Source of the DNA: Oscillospiraceae bacterium HV4-5-C5C
GTDB taxonomy: Bacteria; Bacillota; Clostridia; Saccharofermentanales; Fastidiosipilaceae
Assembly: GCA_012034405.1 (NCBI GenBank)
Contig: JAAVLZ010000004.1
Location: 62,001 to 126,000 of the forward strand
Direction of reading: 5' to 3'
Length of the DNA stretch: 64,000 nt
The first letter of the stretch is position 1. Every line of letters begins with the position of its first letter. Below are positions 43,580 through 52,351 of this stretch, piece after piece. The position numbers were made by a program, and so were the translations under genes. The notes beneath the pieces were generated by a model that saw only the letters and a list, made by a program, of their open reading frames with translations, did no database searches and was not told the DNA's origin.

Positions 43580-45076
43580 ATGAAATTATCAGCGTTATTT
43601 GAAGATCAAAGTCTGCCGCCACTGGAGATCCATGCGATTTATACGGATTCACGCAAGGTTACGCCAGGCTCCCTGTTTATTGCGGTCAGGGGACTCACCG
43701 TGGATGGTCACCGTTTTGCCGGCCAGGCCGTTCAGCACGGAGCGGTGGCTTTGCTTTTGGCCCATCCCCTGCCGGAGCTGAAGGTCGTGCAGATTATCCG
43801 GCCGCAGCCTGAAGGACTGGTCGGAGCGCTTTGCGCCGCCCTTTACCAGACAGCTACCAACGGACTGCAGTATATCGGGGTGACCGGAACCGACGGAAAA
43901 ACCACCACCACCCGCCTTTTAGCTCACATCCTGAATCACTGCGGGCGGGTAGCCGGATATATCGGTACGTCCGGGATTGATTATCCTGGCTATATCAGCC
44001 ATCATGATGAGAACACAACGCCTGAGGCAGCTCTCTTGCATCAGACATTCAGCCGGATGAAGACTGCCGGCGTGACCCAGGTGGTTATGGAGGTATCCTC
44101 GCACGCGCTTGACCAGCATCGTGTCGATGGCATTCCGTACCAGACCGCGGTGTTTACCAACTTTGCCCGGGATCATATTGATTACCATGGCTCGGTGGAA
44201 AACTATTATGAAGCTAAATTGAAGCTCTTCAGAGGGCTTTCGCCGTCTGCTACCGCAGTTTTGAACGCGGACGACCAGAAAGTGCTGCAAGCCGCCACAG
44301 CTACCCGGGCCGCGGTCCTGACGTTTGGCACCTCAGGGCAGGCTGATTACCGCGGAGAGGCTTATCAGGATACCCCGGACGGTCTGAGTTTCATGCTGGT
44401 CTGTCCGCAGGGAACGTTTCAGGTCAGCACCGGTATTCATGGCCGTTTTAATATGCTGAATTGTCTGGCCGCGCTGGCCTGCTGTCAGAGCCTGAAGCTG
44501 CCACTCCAAGAGGCCGTGGCGTCGTTAGCCGATTTTAAAGGCGCGCCCGGGAGACAGGAAGCCGTGGATCTGGGGCAGGATTTTAAGGTCTACTCTGACT
44601 TTGCTCACACGGTTCAGGGGGTTGAGGCAGTTTTACGCTGGGTCAGCTCGGTGCCGCATCATAAGCTTTGGACGGTGGTCGCCTGTTCCGCCCGCCGGGA
44701 TGAGGCTAAACGGCCGCTGATCGGCCAGCTGGTGTGCCGTTACTCTGATCATCCGGTATTTACCACTGACATGCTGTATGATGAAAACCCCCGGCAGATC
44801 ATTGCCGAAATGGGCCAGGGTCTGGAGCCTGACCAATATCTGACGATTATTAATCGCTTTGAGGCCATCCGCTACTGCATTGATCAGGCCGAACCCAATG
44901 ACATCATCATTGTCTTGGGCAACGGTGATTATCTCTCCCTGCCGATTGGCGATAAGAATATATACTATAATGAAGTGGAGTTGATGAAATTATGTATCAG
45001 CGAACGGATGGCGCGGCAGGAATACCGTCGCCTGACCCCGGAAGCAGATGTACCCGCTGAAAGGAGAGACAAATGA
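43580..45076 (+). CDS. MurE-like UDP-N-acetylmuramyl-tripeptide synthetase
   Basis: A 498-residue Mur ligase. The three domains are visible: an N-terminal UDP-binding domain (residues 1-95, 'YTDSRKVTPGSLFIAV'), the ATP domain with 'GVTGTDGKTTTTRLL' (about 106-120), 'MEVSSHALDQHRV' and 'NFARDHIDYHGS', and the C-terminal domain with 'VFTTDMLYDENPR' (DENPR at 401-405). The latter resembles the DNPR motif of meso-diaminopimelate-adding MurE more than the lysine type. It lies outside any dcw cluster, so it may be a second MurE paralogue acting on another amino acid. Its stop overlaps the DUF975 gene by 4 bp. Confidence 0.87.
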   Translation: MKLSALFEDQSLPPLEIHAIYTDSRKVTPGSLFIAVRGLTVDGHRFAGQAVQHGAVALLLAHPLPELKVVQIIRPQPEGLVGALCAALYQTATNGLQYIGVTGTDGKTTTTRLLAHILNHCGRVAGYIGTSGIDYPGYISHHDENTTPEAALLHQTFSRMKTAGVTQVVMEVSSHALDQHRVDGIPYQTAVFTNFARDHIDYHGSVENYYEAKLKLFRGLSPSATAVLNADDQKVLQAATATRAAVLTFGTSGQADYRGEAYQDTPDGLSFMLVCPQGTFQVSTGIHGRFNMLNCLAALACCQSLKLPLQEAVASLADFKGAPGRQEAVDLGQDFKVYSDFAHTVQGVEAVLRWVSSVPHHKLWTVVACSARRDEAKRPLIGQLVCRYSDHPVFTTDMLYDENPRQIIAEMGQGLEPDQYLTIINRFEAIRYCIDQAEPNDIIIVLGNGDYLSLPIGDKNIYYNEVELMKLCISERMARQEYRRLTPEADVPAERRDK

Positions 45077-45840
45077 ATTCTAGTGACCACAGATCCAGTG
45101 CCAGGCAGGCACTGACAGGCAACTGGCTGGCCGCGGTCATTACGACCCTGGTCGCAGCCTTACTGGGCGCCAGTATTGATGGCTTCAGCTTCAATTTTTC
45201 GACTGGCAGTACGGCCGGCTCTTCAGGAACGGGACAAGGCATCCTGAATAACAACCGTATCTATGAATCGATTAGCAACTGGAGCGGTCAATTGGCGCCG
45301 GTGGGATTGGCAGCAGTACTGCTGAGTAGTCTGGGTTTGATTTATATATTGATCTCTCTGTTCATCGGCTCATCTGTCAGTCTGGGGCTTTGCGTCTTTA
45401 ACCTGAACCTGCAGGAGCGGCGGGAACAGCCCTCCTTTGGCCAGCTGTTTTCCCGCTTCAATATCTGGAGCAGCGCGATTGCCTTGCAGCTATTGCGCCT
45501 GATTTTTACCTTTCTATGGTCTTTGCTGTTTATTATCCCGGGCATCATCGCCGCCTATTCATATGCTATGTCCAATTTTATTCTGGCTGAAAATCCTGAT
45601 TTGACTGCCTCTGAGGCTTTGCAGCAATCTAAGGCGCTGATGCGGGGACATCGCTTTGATCTGTTTTTGCTGCAGTTAAGCTTTATCGGCTGGGCTGTCC
45701 TTGCTCTCCTGACCGCCGGTATTGGATTTCTCTGGCTGAATCCATATATAAACGCGGCTGAAGCTTCTTTTTATCTGGATCTGCGGCAGCGTCGGGACGG
45801 CTTTAATGGCGGGAGCACCTATGAGACCACCGCTGTCTGA
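45073..45840 (+). CDS. DUF975-family membrane protein
   Basis: A 255-residue protein with five or so helices. The stretch 'LLFIIPGIIAAYSYAMSNFILAENPDLTASEALQQSK' (read in parts, residues about 154-190), then 'MRGHRFDLFLLQLSFIGWAVLALLTAGIGFLWLNPY' in parts, is the DUF975 signature. Function unknown; members are common in Firmicutes. It is translationally coupled to the MurE-like gene, hinting at a shared role at the cell envelope. A strong terminator follows 27 bp later. Confidence 0.85.
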   Translation: MNSSDHRSSARQALTGNWLAAVITTLVAALLGASIDGFSFNFSTGSTAGSSGTGQGILNNNRIYESISNWSGQLAPVGLAAVLLSSLGLIYILISLFIGSSVSLGLCVFNLNLQERREQPSFGQLFSRFNIWSSAIALQLLRLIFTFLWSLLFIIPGIIAAYSYAMSNFILAENPDLTASEALQQSKALMRGHRFDLFLLQLSFIGWAVLALLTAGIGFLWLNPYINAAEASFYLDLRQRRDGFNGGSTYETTAV

Positions 45841-45867
45841 CCCCCTGAGCTGAAACCGCTGACGACA

Positions 45868-45903
45868 AGGCAGCTTCTTTATGTAAAGAAGCTGCCTTTT
45901 TTT
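45868..45903 (+). terminator. Strong Rho-independent terminator
   Basis: Perfect 14-bp stem AGGCAGCTTCTTTA / TAAAGAAGCTGCCT around TG, followed by six further Ts. It ends the murE-like/DUF975 operon. Confidence 0.95.
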
Positions 45904-45974
45904 GATGGATTTTTATTGACCGGCTGACCTGCGGCGAACCGCGCTCCCGGAGCCAGCCGGCATCTGTCCTCTTG

Positions 45975-46100
45975 TCACGTACAGCATTCTGTCCATTGAC
46001 ACAGTGGCAGCCGTAAGTAGCTCATTTCCCTGAACACTTGTCCTTGTTTAGCGGACAGTTCTTTTACTATATTTTGCATGAATTCATATTCATCTTTCAT
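45975..46100 (-). CDS. Possible small protein of 41 residues
   Basis: Minus-strand ORF from ATG at 46100 to TGA at 45975, too short for routine gene calling. It begins 'MKDEYEFMQNIVKELSAKQG' and ends 'LCQWTECCT'. The charged amphipathic N-terminal helix and the lack of rare codons look protein-like, with a Cys-Cys near the end. The upstream CCGGAAAA is only a weak ribosome binding site. I recognise no family. It occupies an otherwise gene-free 478-bp gap before livK; the rest of that gap holds the liv promoter. Confidence 0.35.
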   Translation of the reverse strand: MKDEYEFMQNIVKELSAKQGQVFREMSYLRLPLCQWTECCT

Positions 46101-46236
46101 TTTTCCGGTAAGCAGACGGATAAGGCTGCCTTAGGCAAGCTTTACTAGGCCTTATAATCAGCCATGTATCGGAGCTTGTCGATGTGTTGCGTTTATCTTC
46201 ATTGCATTATTTCGACAAATTTCTTGCATTTTTCTC

Positions 46237-46286
46237 TTGCGCCAGATGATTTTTGCGCTACAATAGTGAACATGAATTTACATGTT
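46237..46286 (+). promoter_or_regulatory. livK promoter with adjacent inverted repeat
   Basis: -35-like TTGCGC (46237-46242), 16-bp spacer, -10 TACAAT (46259-46264). Directly downstream, over the likely start site, is AACATG-N6-CATGTT (46269-46286), a perfect inverted repeat in operator position. The livK start follows 32 bases later. Confidence 0.5.
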
Positions 46287-46318
46287 TGAACAATCGGTTA
46301 ACTGAAGGGGGAGATTTG

Positions 46319-47563
46319 ATGAAAAAGCATCTCGCATTTATTTTGACAGCCGCTATGCTGATCCTGCCGCTTGCAGCCTGTTCTACTACACCATCAGGTG
46401 GCACCGCCACGACGACTGCCGGCAGCGGCAGCGGTGACAATGTCATAAAAGTCGGCGTATTTGAGCCGGTTACCGGTGAAAATGGCGGTGGCGGCTTTCA
46501 GGAAGTTCTGGGGATTCGTTATGCCAACCAGGAAAAGCCAACTGTAGATATTGGCGGTCAGACCTACAAAGTTGAACTGGTAGAGGTAGACAATAAATCC
46601 GATAAAACTGAGGCGGTGTCCGCCGCTCAGAGCCTGGTTTCATCCGGGGTCTCCGTCATTCTTGGTTCTTACGGCTCCGGTGTGTCCATCGCGGCCGGAG
46701 ATATTTTTGAAGAGGCCAAAATACCGGCCATCGGCGTCTCCTGTACCAACCCGCAGGTGACCTCCGGCAATGATTATTATTTCCGGGTCTGCTTTATCGA
46801 CCCCTTCCAGGGTACCGTTATGGCCAATTATGCCTGGGGTGAAGGCGCAAAAACGGCTGCGGTCATCACCCAGCTGGGCGACGACTACAGCTCCGGCTTA
46901 GGCAGCTATTTCACCTCCTCCTTCAAGGCGCTGGGCGGAACCATTGCTGATGAAGAGCAATTTCAGACCAACCAGACCGATTTTAAAGCGATCCTCACCA
47001 ACATCAAAGCCGCCAATCCTGACATTATTTTTGCGCCTTCCTCTATTGCCACTGCCCCGCTGATCATCAAGCAGGCCAGGGAGCTAGGTATCACCGCGCC
47101 CATCACCGCCGGGGACACCTGGGAGAACGCGAGCATTATTGAAAACGCCGGAGACGACGCGGAGGGCGTGGCGCTGTCTACCTTCTTTGATGAGGGTGAC
47201 ACCAGCAATACCGTAGCCACCGCTTTCTTAAGCGGCTTTAAGGCTTTCCTTAACGCTGACAAGAGTTATCTGGAAAAGAATGGCGGCGAAGCGGTCGCAG
47301 CCGTGTCCGCGCTGGGCTATGATGCTTATAATGTCGCGCTGGAAGCCATTAAAGGCGCCGGCAGTACTGATTCTCAAGCCATCCGTGACGCCCTGGTCAA
47401 CGTCGACTATACCGGAGTCACCGGCAATATTACCTTTGACAGCAACGGGGACGCCAACAAGAATATCGCCTACATCAAGACCATTAAGGACGGCGCGTTT
47501 ACCTTCCTTAAAACTGTAGAAATCGCGGACACCGGTTCAGCAGAAACCACCGCCGCAAACTGA
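46319..47563 (+). CDS. livK: Branched-chain-amino-acid-type ABC transporter substrate-binding lipoprotein
   Basis: A 414-residue periplasmic-binding-fold lipoprotein. The ATG at 46319 follows AAGGGGGAG; the signal peptide 'MKKHLAFILTAAMLILPLAAC' (read in two parts) ends in the lipobox LAAC with the lipidated Cys at residue 21. A Gly/Ser/Thr linker precedes the mature domain 'IKVGVFEPVTGENGGGG', and 'VILGSYGSGVSIAAGDIFEEAKIPAIG' is typical of Peripla_BP_6/LivK proteins. Ligand is not certain: relatives bind Leu/Ile/Val, other amino acids, urea or amides. It heads livKHMGF. Confidence 0.88.
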   Translation: MKKHLAFILTAAMLILPLAACSTTPSGGTATTTAGSGSGDNVIKVGVFEPVTGENGGGGFQEVLGIRYANQEKPTVDIGGQTYKVELVEVDNKSDKTEAVSAAQSLVSSGVSVILGSYGSGVSIAAGDIFEEAKIPAIGVSCTNPQVTSGNDYYFRVCFIDPFQGTVMANYAWGEGAKTAAVITQLGDDYSSGLGSYFTSSFKALGGTIADEEQFQTNQTDFKAILTNIKAANPDIIFAPSSIATAPLIIKQARELGITAPITAGDTWENASIIENAGDDAEGVALSTFFDEGDTSNTVATAFLSGFKAFLNADKSYLEKNGGEAVAAVSALGYDAYNVALEAIKGAGSTDSQAIRDALVNVDYTGVTGNITFDSNGDANKNIAYIKTIKDGAFTFLKTVEIADTGSAETTAAN

Positions 47564-47589
47564 TCTGCTATCTTTCAGCATCCATTCTG

Positions 47590-47628
47590 GCAAAGGCGGC
47601 CGGGAGCCTACTACCGAGCCGCTTTTGC
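47590..47628 (+). terminator. Intercistronic stem-loop between livK and livH
   Basis: Arms GCAAAGGCGGC (47590-47600) and GCCGCTTTTGC (47618-47628) pair over 11 bp with one G-U, extended by CGG/CCG. Such elements typically stabilise or partly terminate the binding-protein mRNA so that it is made in excess of the permease. Confidence 0.6.
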
Positions 47629-47649
47629 TTGTATAAAGGAAGTGTATGT

Positions 47650-48531
47650 ATGAGTTTTTCAACCTTTATCCAGCACTGTCTGACCGGTATTTCACTGGGC
47701 GGTGCCTACGCGCTGATTTCCATTGGCTATACGCTGGTCTATGGTATCCTGCTGCTGATTAACTTTGCTCACGCAGATATTTTTATGATGGCCGGCTACT
47801 TTATGATCTTCGCCATGGCCTCCTTTCCCTGGCAGGTGGCGATACCGATCGTTATTCTGGCTACAGTCGTTCTAGGGGTTGTTATTGAGCGGGTAGCTTA
47901 TAAGCCGCTGCGCAATGCCCCCCGTATGTCCGTCATGATCTCGGCTATCGGTGTCTCCTACCTGCTGCAGAACCTGGCGACTTATCTTTTTTCTGCCCTG
48001 CCGCAGGGTTATCCCACGATACCGCCATTAAAAAAAGTCATTCAGTTAGGTTCCGTCACCACCTCCCTGGTTACCTTAATCACCCCGGTCCTGACGATCC
48101 TGCTGGTCATATTGCTGATGCTGCTGGTGCGGCACAGCAAGTTTGGCATGGCCATGCGCGCGGTCTCCAAAGATTTTGAAACCTCTCAGCTGATGGGCAT
48201 AAAAATCAACCGCGTAGTGAGCTATACCTTTGCCATCGGTTCCGCCCTGGCGGCGATCGGATCGATTCTATATTTCACCGACCGCATGTCTGTTACGCCG
48301 TTCAGCGGCACAATGCCCGGTCTCAAATGCTTTGTGGCGGCAGTTTTAGGCGGCATCGGCAGCATTCCCGGCGCCATGATCGGCGGGTTTATCATCGGCA
48401 TTACCGAAACCTTCCTGGTTGCCTTTGGTTATTCAACCTACAGCGATGCCGTAACCTTTCTCTTCCTGATCATCATCCTGATTGTGCGGCCCACTGGTCT
48501 GTTGGGCGAAGAACTAACTGAAAAAGTATAG
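47650..48531 (+). CDS. livH: Branched-chain amino acid ABC transporter permease LivH
   Basis: A 293-residue permease with eight or so helices. 'GGAYALISIGYTLVYGILLLINFAHADIFM' (read in parts) at the N-terminus and 'AVLGGIGSIPGAMIGGFIIG' near residue 235 are LivH signatures; 'AMRAVSKDFETSQLMGI' is the EAA-like cytoplasmic loop contacting the ATPases. The ATG at 47650 lies nine bases after AAAGGA; an upstream TTG overlaps the intercistronic stem and is rejected. Confidence 0.9.
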   Translation: MSFSTFIQHCLTGISLGGAYALISIGYTLVYGILLLINFAHADIFMMAGYFMIFAMASFPWQVAIPIVILATVVLGVVIERVAYKPLRNAPRMSVMISAIGVSYLLQNLATYLFSALPQGYPTIPPLKKVIQLGSVTTSLVTLITPVLTILLVILLMLLVRHSKFGMAMRAVSKDFETSQLMGIKINRVVSYTFAIGSALAAIGSILYFTDRMSVTPFSGTMPGLKCFVAAVLGGIGSIPGAMIGGFIIGITETFLVAFGYSTYSDAVTFLFLIIILIVRPTGLLGEELTEKV

Positions 48532-48546
48532 AAAGGCGGAGACATC

Positions 48547-49728
48547 ATGCCAGTCAATAAACATCGCAAACTCAGTCCTGTCCTGTCTCTGGCAGTCATC
48601 CTTCTGCTCCTGATATTTCTGATTGTGCTGGAGCAGCATCAGGCCAGCAACCGCATGGTTGTAGCGGTCCTGCAGAAAGGCGCCATCCTGGCTGTAGCGG
48701 CGGTGGCCATGAACCTGCCCAACGGCTTCACCGGCATTTTTTCACTGGGCATGGCAGGCTTTATGTCCATCGGAGCTTACATAACAGCGATCCTGACCAT
48801 TCCGACAGATACCATTGAATCGGTTTATTACATCAGCGGCGTGGCCGGCTGGGTCATGAGCATCAAACGCGCCCTGGACGGGCTGCCGCAGCCGCTGCTG
48901 GTGTTGGTGGCGCTGCTGATCGGCGGTCTGGTCGCATCGCTTTTTGCTTTTCTGATCGGCATACCGGTACTGCGCTTTAAAAGCGATTATCTGGCCATTG
49001 CCACCTTAGGCTTTTCTGAGATCATCCGCGCCCTGGTAGCCAGCCCGCAGCTGGACCGGGTAACCAACGGATCGTACGGGCTGAAAAACATCCCGGGGTT
49101 CGCGACGGCCTCCGGCAGCGGCGCGCTGCTGATACCCTTTGCCATCGCCGCGGTCTGCATTTTCATCATGGTTCTGGTCATCAACAGCTCGTATGGCCGG
49201 GCTTTCAAGGCCATCCGGGAAGACGATATCGCCGCGGAAGCCATGGGGATCAATCTGCTGAAGCATAAAGAACTGTCCTTTGTGATCAGTTCCTTCTTTA
49301 CCGCCATATCCGGCGGCATGCTGGCCATGTACATGCGGTCCATCGACTCCAAAACCTTCCAGGTATCCTTAACCTATGATATTTTGCTCATCGTTGTCAT
49401 TGGCGGTATGGGCAGCGTGACCGGCAGCATAATCAGCGCTTTCCTGATCACGGCTTCCAAAGAGTGGTGGCTGCGCTTCTTTGACCAGACGCTCTATATT
49501 GGCAACTGGCAGGTGCCCCTGCTTCGAACCGGTTTCCGCATGGTCGTTTTTTCTGTCCTGCTGATGGTCGTCGTGCTGTTTTATCGCCGTGGCCTGATGG
49601 GAGACCGGGAATTCAGCTGGGAAGACATCCTGGGTCTGCCGCGGCGCTGGCGCCGTCGCCGGGCGGTTACCGCCGCCGCCAGGGCCGATGCTGCTGAAGC
49701 AAAAGACGGAGGAAAACACGATGCCTGA
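48547..49728 (+). CDS. livM: Branched-chain amino acid ABC transporter permease LivM
   Basis: A 393-residue permease. 'LPNGFTGIFSLGMAGFMSIGAY' near residue 57 and 'RFKSDYLAIATLGFSEIIRAL' near 140 are LivM hallmarks, with the EAA-like loop 'FKAIREDDIAAEAMGI' near 221. The C-terminus adds an Arg/Ala-rich tail of about 30 residues ('RRWRRRRAVTAAARA'). GAAAGGCGGAG precedes the start. It overlaps livG by 8 bp. Confidence 0.9.
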   Translation: MPVNKHRKLSPVLSLAVILLLLIFLIVLEQHQASNRMVVAVLQKGAILAVAAVAMNLPNGFTGIFSLGMAGFMSIGAYITAILTIPTDTIESVYYISGVAGWVMSIKRALDGLPQPLLVLVALLIGGLVASLFAFLIGIPVLRFKSDYLAIATLGFSEIIRALVASPQLDRVTNGSYGLKNIPGFATASGSGALLIPFAIAAVCIFIMVLVINSSYGRAFKAIREDDIAAEAMGINLLKHKELSFVISSFFTAISGGMLAMYMRSIDSKTFQVSLTYDILLIVVIGGMGSVTGSIISAFLITASKEWWLRFFDQTLYIGNWQVPLLRTGFRMVVFSVLLMVVVLFYRRGLMGDREFSWEDILGLPRRWRRRRAVTAAARADAAEAKDGGKHDA

Positions 49729-50560
49729 TACACCAGTCCTGGAACTTGAGCACGTCACGGTACAGTTTGGCGGCGTGGTAGCCGTAGATAGTCTGGATCT
49801 GACCATTCAGCCCGGAGAGATTGTGGCCCTGATCGGACCAAACGGTGCCGGCAAAACCACCGCCTTTAATGCGATTACCGGCGTCTATAAACCGACCAAT
49901 GGTTGCATTCGCTTTAAAGGCGATATTCTGGAGGAGGACTTTCCCCAGGGTAAAATGCGCAAGCTCTACCGTGGGCGAGATGCCGGCCAATATCAGAAGC
50001 GCGTGGTCCGCACGCCGGACGAGATCTGCCGGCTGGGCATTGCCCGCACCTTCCAGAACATTCGTCTTTTTAAGCAGCTGACCGTGTTTGAAAATGTGCT
50101 GATCGCCTATCACTGCCACATTCAGGCCAATATTTTTGCCTCTACTTTCCGGCTCAATCACCGTGAAGAACGTCGGATGCGAGACGGAGCCATGGCTCTG
50201 CTGGACCTGGTAGGGCTGGCAGATTCAGCTCAGGAAAAAGCAGATAACCTCCCCTACGGCAAACAGCGGCACCTGGAAATTGCCCGCGCCCTGGCCACAC
50301 AGCCTGAATTGCTGCTGCTGGATGAACCAGCCGCCGGTATGAACCCGCAGGAGACCGATGAGCTGACCAGTTTTATTTATGATATGAAGGAACGGTTCAA
50401 GCTCACGATCTTTATGATTGAGCACCATATGAATCTGGTCATGGACATATCTGACCGGATATATGTAGTCGATTTTGGCAAGCGCATCGCCGACGGCCGG
50501 CCAGAAGAGATACAGAGCAATCCCGCTGTTATATCCGCATATTTGGGGGTACAGGCATGA
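49721..50560 (+). CDS. livG: Branched-chain amino acid ABC transporter ATPase LivG
   Basis: A 279-residue ATPase with 'GPNGAGKTT', a long insertion typical of LivG between Walker A and signature, the altered signature 'LPYGKQRHLEIARAL' and Walker B 'LLLLDEPAAGMNPQE'. The terminal 'VVDFGKRIADGRPEEI' is also LivG-like. I use the ATG at 49721 after GGAGG, 11 codons into the open frame. It overlaps livF by 4 bp. Confidence 0.91.
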   Translation: MPDTPVLELEHVTVQFGGVVAVDSLDLTIQPGEIVALIGPNGAGKTTAFNAITGVYKPTNGCIRFKGDILEEDFPQGKMRKLYRGRDAGQYQKRVVRTPDEICRLGIARTFQNIRLFKQLTVFENVLIAYHCHIQANIFASTFRLNHREERRMRDGAMALLDLVGLADSAQEKADNLPYGKQRHLEIARALATQPELLLLDEPAAGMNPQETDELTSFIYDMKERFKLTIFMIEHHMNLVMDISDRIYVVDFGKRIADGRPEEIQSNPAVISAYLGVQA

Positions 50561-51291
50561 GCTTACTGGAAATTCAAGATCTGAGAGTCAACTATGGCGG
50601 CATCAAAGCCTTAAAAGGCATCAGCTTTACGGTAGAAGAGGGCGAAATTGTCACGCTGATCGGCTCTAACGGGGCGGGCAAGTCCACCACACTGAAGGCC
50701 ATCAGCGGATTGCTGAAGCCGGCTGCCGGAAAGATCATGTACGGTGGCCGGGATATCACCGGTCTGGACGCGCAGCAGACCGTGGATCAGGGCGTCGTAT
50801 TGGTACCGGAAGGCCGCAAGATTTTCCCCAACCTGACCGTGCTGGAAAATCTGAAAATCGGTGCTTATCTGCGCAGCGACAAGGGCAAAATTCAGCAGGA
50901 TCTGGAGCGGGTATATGATTTATTTCCCCGGCTGAAGGAGCGAAGCTGGCAAAAAGGCGGTACCTTATCCGGCGGAGAGCAGCAGATGCTGGCAGTAGGC
51001 AGGGCGCTGATGGCCCGCCCCCGCTTATTGATGATGGACGAGCCATCCTTAGGGCTGGCGCCGCTGGTCGTACAGGATATCTTCAAGATTATCGGTGAAA
51101 TCAACGCCACCGGAACGACAGTTTTACTGATTGAGCAAAATGCCAGCGCCGCGTTAAAACTGGCCAGGAGAGGCTATGTCATGGTGACCGGGGAAATCAA
51201 TCTGGAGGGTTCCGGATCAGATCTGCTGGCCAATCCCAGCGTACAGGAGGCCTATCTGGGCAGTCAGAGCCGGCGCCACGCCCGGCTCTGA
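50557..51291 (+). CDS. livF: Branched-chain amino acid ABC transporter ATPase LivF
   Basis: A 244-residue ATPase: 'GSNGAGKST', the LivF-specific 'VPEGRKIFPNLTVLENL', signature 'LSGGEQQM' and Walker B 'LLMMDEPSLGLAPLV' (read from 'RLLMMDEPS'). 'LIEQNASAALKLARRGYVM' is the H-loop replacement typical of LivF, where Gln takes the His place. It is the last gene of the operon. Confidence 0.92.
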   Translation: MSLLEIQDLRVNYGGIKALKGISFTVEEGEIVTLIGSNGAGKSTTLKAISGLLKPAAGKIMYGGRDITGLDAQQTVDQGVVLVPEGRKIFPNLTVLENLKIGAYLRSDKGKIQQDLERVYDLFPRLKERSWQKGGTLSGGEQQMLAVGRALMARPRLLMMDEPSLGLAPLVVQDIFKIIGEINATGTTVLLIEQNASAALKLARRGYVMVTGEINLEGSGSDLLANPSVQEAYLGSQSRRHARL

Positions 51292-51307
51292 GCAGGTGTG
51301 AAAACAT

Positions 51308-51324
51308 AGCTCCGGCCTGGAGCT
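51308..51324. terminator. Short hairpin between livF and the convergent unknown gene
   Basis: AGCTCC, five-base loop, GGAGCT, 16 bp past the livF stop. No T tract. Placed between converging genes, it may end both transcripts weakly. Confidence 0.3.
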
Positions 51325-51357
51325 GAATCAGTCCTTTATCAGCTTCAGCTGGTCCGT

Positions 51358-52338
51358 TCAGCCGCACAGATGACAGCTGCCGCAGTCTCCGCAGGACAAC
51401 GGCGGCTGTTGTAATATCTCATGAAAATCAGCGCTGCCGGCCGCCGTTCTGAAGCAGCAGTCAGCCAGATCATAGCGGCCCTGCTGCTCCCCGTTATTAA
51501 AGGTGACCTGAGTCTGACTGAAATTCACCCGCAGGGGCAAGATGGTCAGGCGGCTTTCCTGCAGCGGATCTGGCTTAAGCAGGGGCCGGAACGACATCAC
51601 TTCATGACCAGCCTTGATGACCTGAACCTGATCGGTGGAAGTGACAATGGACCTCATACTGCCATCCGAGTTAAAGGCCAGAGAATTACGGTCGCCCTGC
51701 AGGCCCAAGGAATGGCTGTCATAAGCGGTCAGATTCCCCAGGGGGGTGGAGACCAGCAGCGGCTCGCCAGGTTCCAGTGATTCCAGCCGCCCATCCTCAT
51801 AAAAAGCAGCCCCGTGGCGCACCGGCATCAGCCCCACATTGGTTCGCAGGACGACGGTTTCGTCCGGCCAGAAGGTCAGCGACCGCAAAGCCCCGGAAGC
51901 ATAAAAATGCAGGCCGATGATTTTGGTTTTAAAGGAGCCGCAAAACAGATGGAAATTCAGCTCCGGACACAGCCGCTGCTCATCGTTCAATTCCCAAAAG
52001 CCGGAAAGCTGACCGTTGAGCGGGAAGAGCCGCTGAAGTTGCCCTTCAGGATAAAAGATCAGCAATTCCGCCGGATAAGAACCGATGGGGGTTTTGACGG
52101 TGGTCCTGTCCTGCAGATAGATCGAGCGCAGGCTGCCATCCGGATAGAAGGACAGCGACGGCCGCGCCCGGCTGCGTTCGTCTTCCTGCCCCCAGCGGGG
52201 TATCAGGGGCCCGCAGGCCGTTGGAATTTCATTCGGCTCGCTCAAACAGCAGCTTTCCATCAAGCCGTCCCGGGATCTGATCACCGACCGGACACCCTTC
52301 AAGGTGGTCTGAGCCAAAACAGAAACCTTCTCTGACAT
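51358..52338 (-). CDS. Unrecognised repeat protein with Cys-rich tail, linked to nif/anfO
   Basis: A 326-residue soluble protein that I cannot assign to a named family. It contains at least five degenerate repeats of the form YxxGxLxSLxxxxD: residues 65-77, 96-108, 146-158, 180-190 and 223-236, resembling MORN/YwqK-like beta-hairpin repeats. The last residues are 'CGDCGSCHLCG' (Cys316, 319, 322, 325), a tight four-cysteine CxxCxxCxxC array suited to bind a metal or iron-sulfur cluster; two further cysteine pairs are at 30-31 and 294-295. TAGGAGA precedes the ATG. It follows the AnfO-family gene by 13 bp and both are divergent from nifH, so a role in nitrogen fixation is inferred from context. 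Confidence 0.75.
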   Translation of the reverse strand: MSEKVSVLAQTTLKGVRSVIRSRDGLMESCCLSEPNEIPTACGPLIPRWGQEDERSRARPSLSFYPDGSLRSIYLQDRTTVKTPIGSYPAELLIFYPEGQLQRLFPLNGQLSGFWELNDEQRLCPELNFHLFCGSFKTKIIGLHFYASGALRSLTFWPDETVVLRTNVGLMPVRHGAAFYEDGRLESLEPGEPLLVSTPLGNLTAYDSHSLGLQGDRNSLAFNSDGSMRSIVTSTDQVQVIKAGHEVMSFRPLLKPDPLQESRLTILPLRVNFSQTQVTFNNGEQQGRYDLADCCFRTAAGSADFHEILQQPPLSCGDCGSCHLCG

Positions 52339-52351
52339 ATTACCGTTTCTC

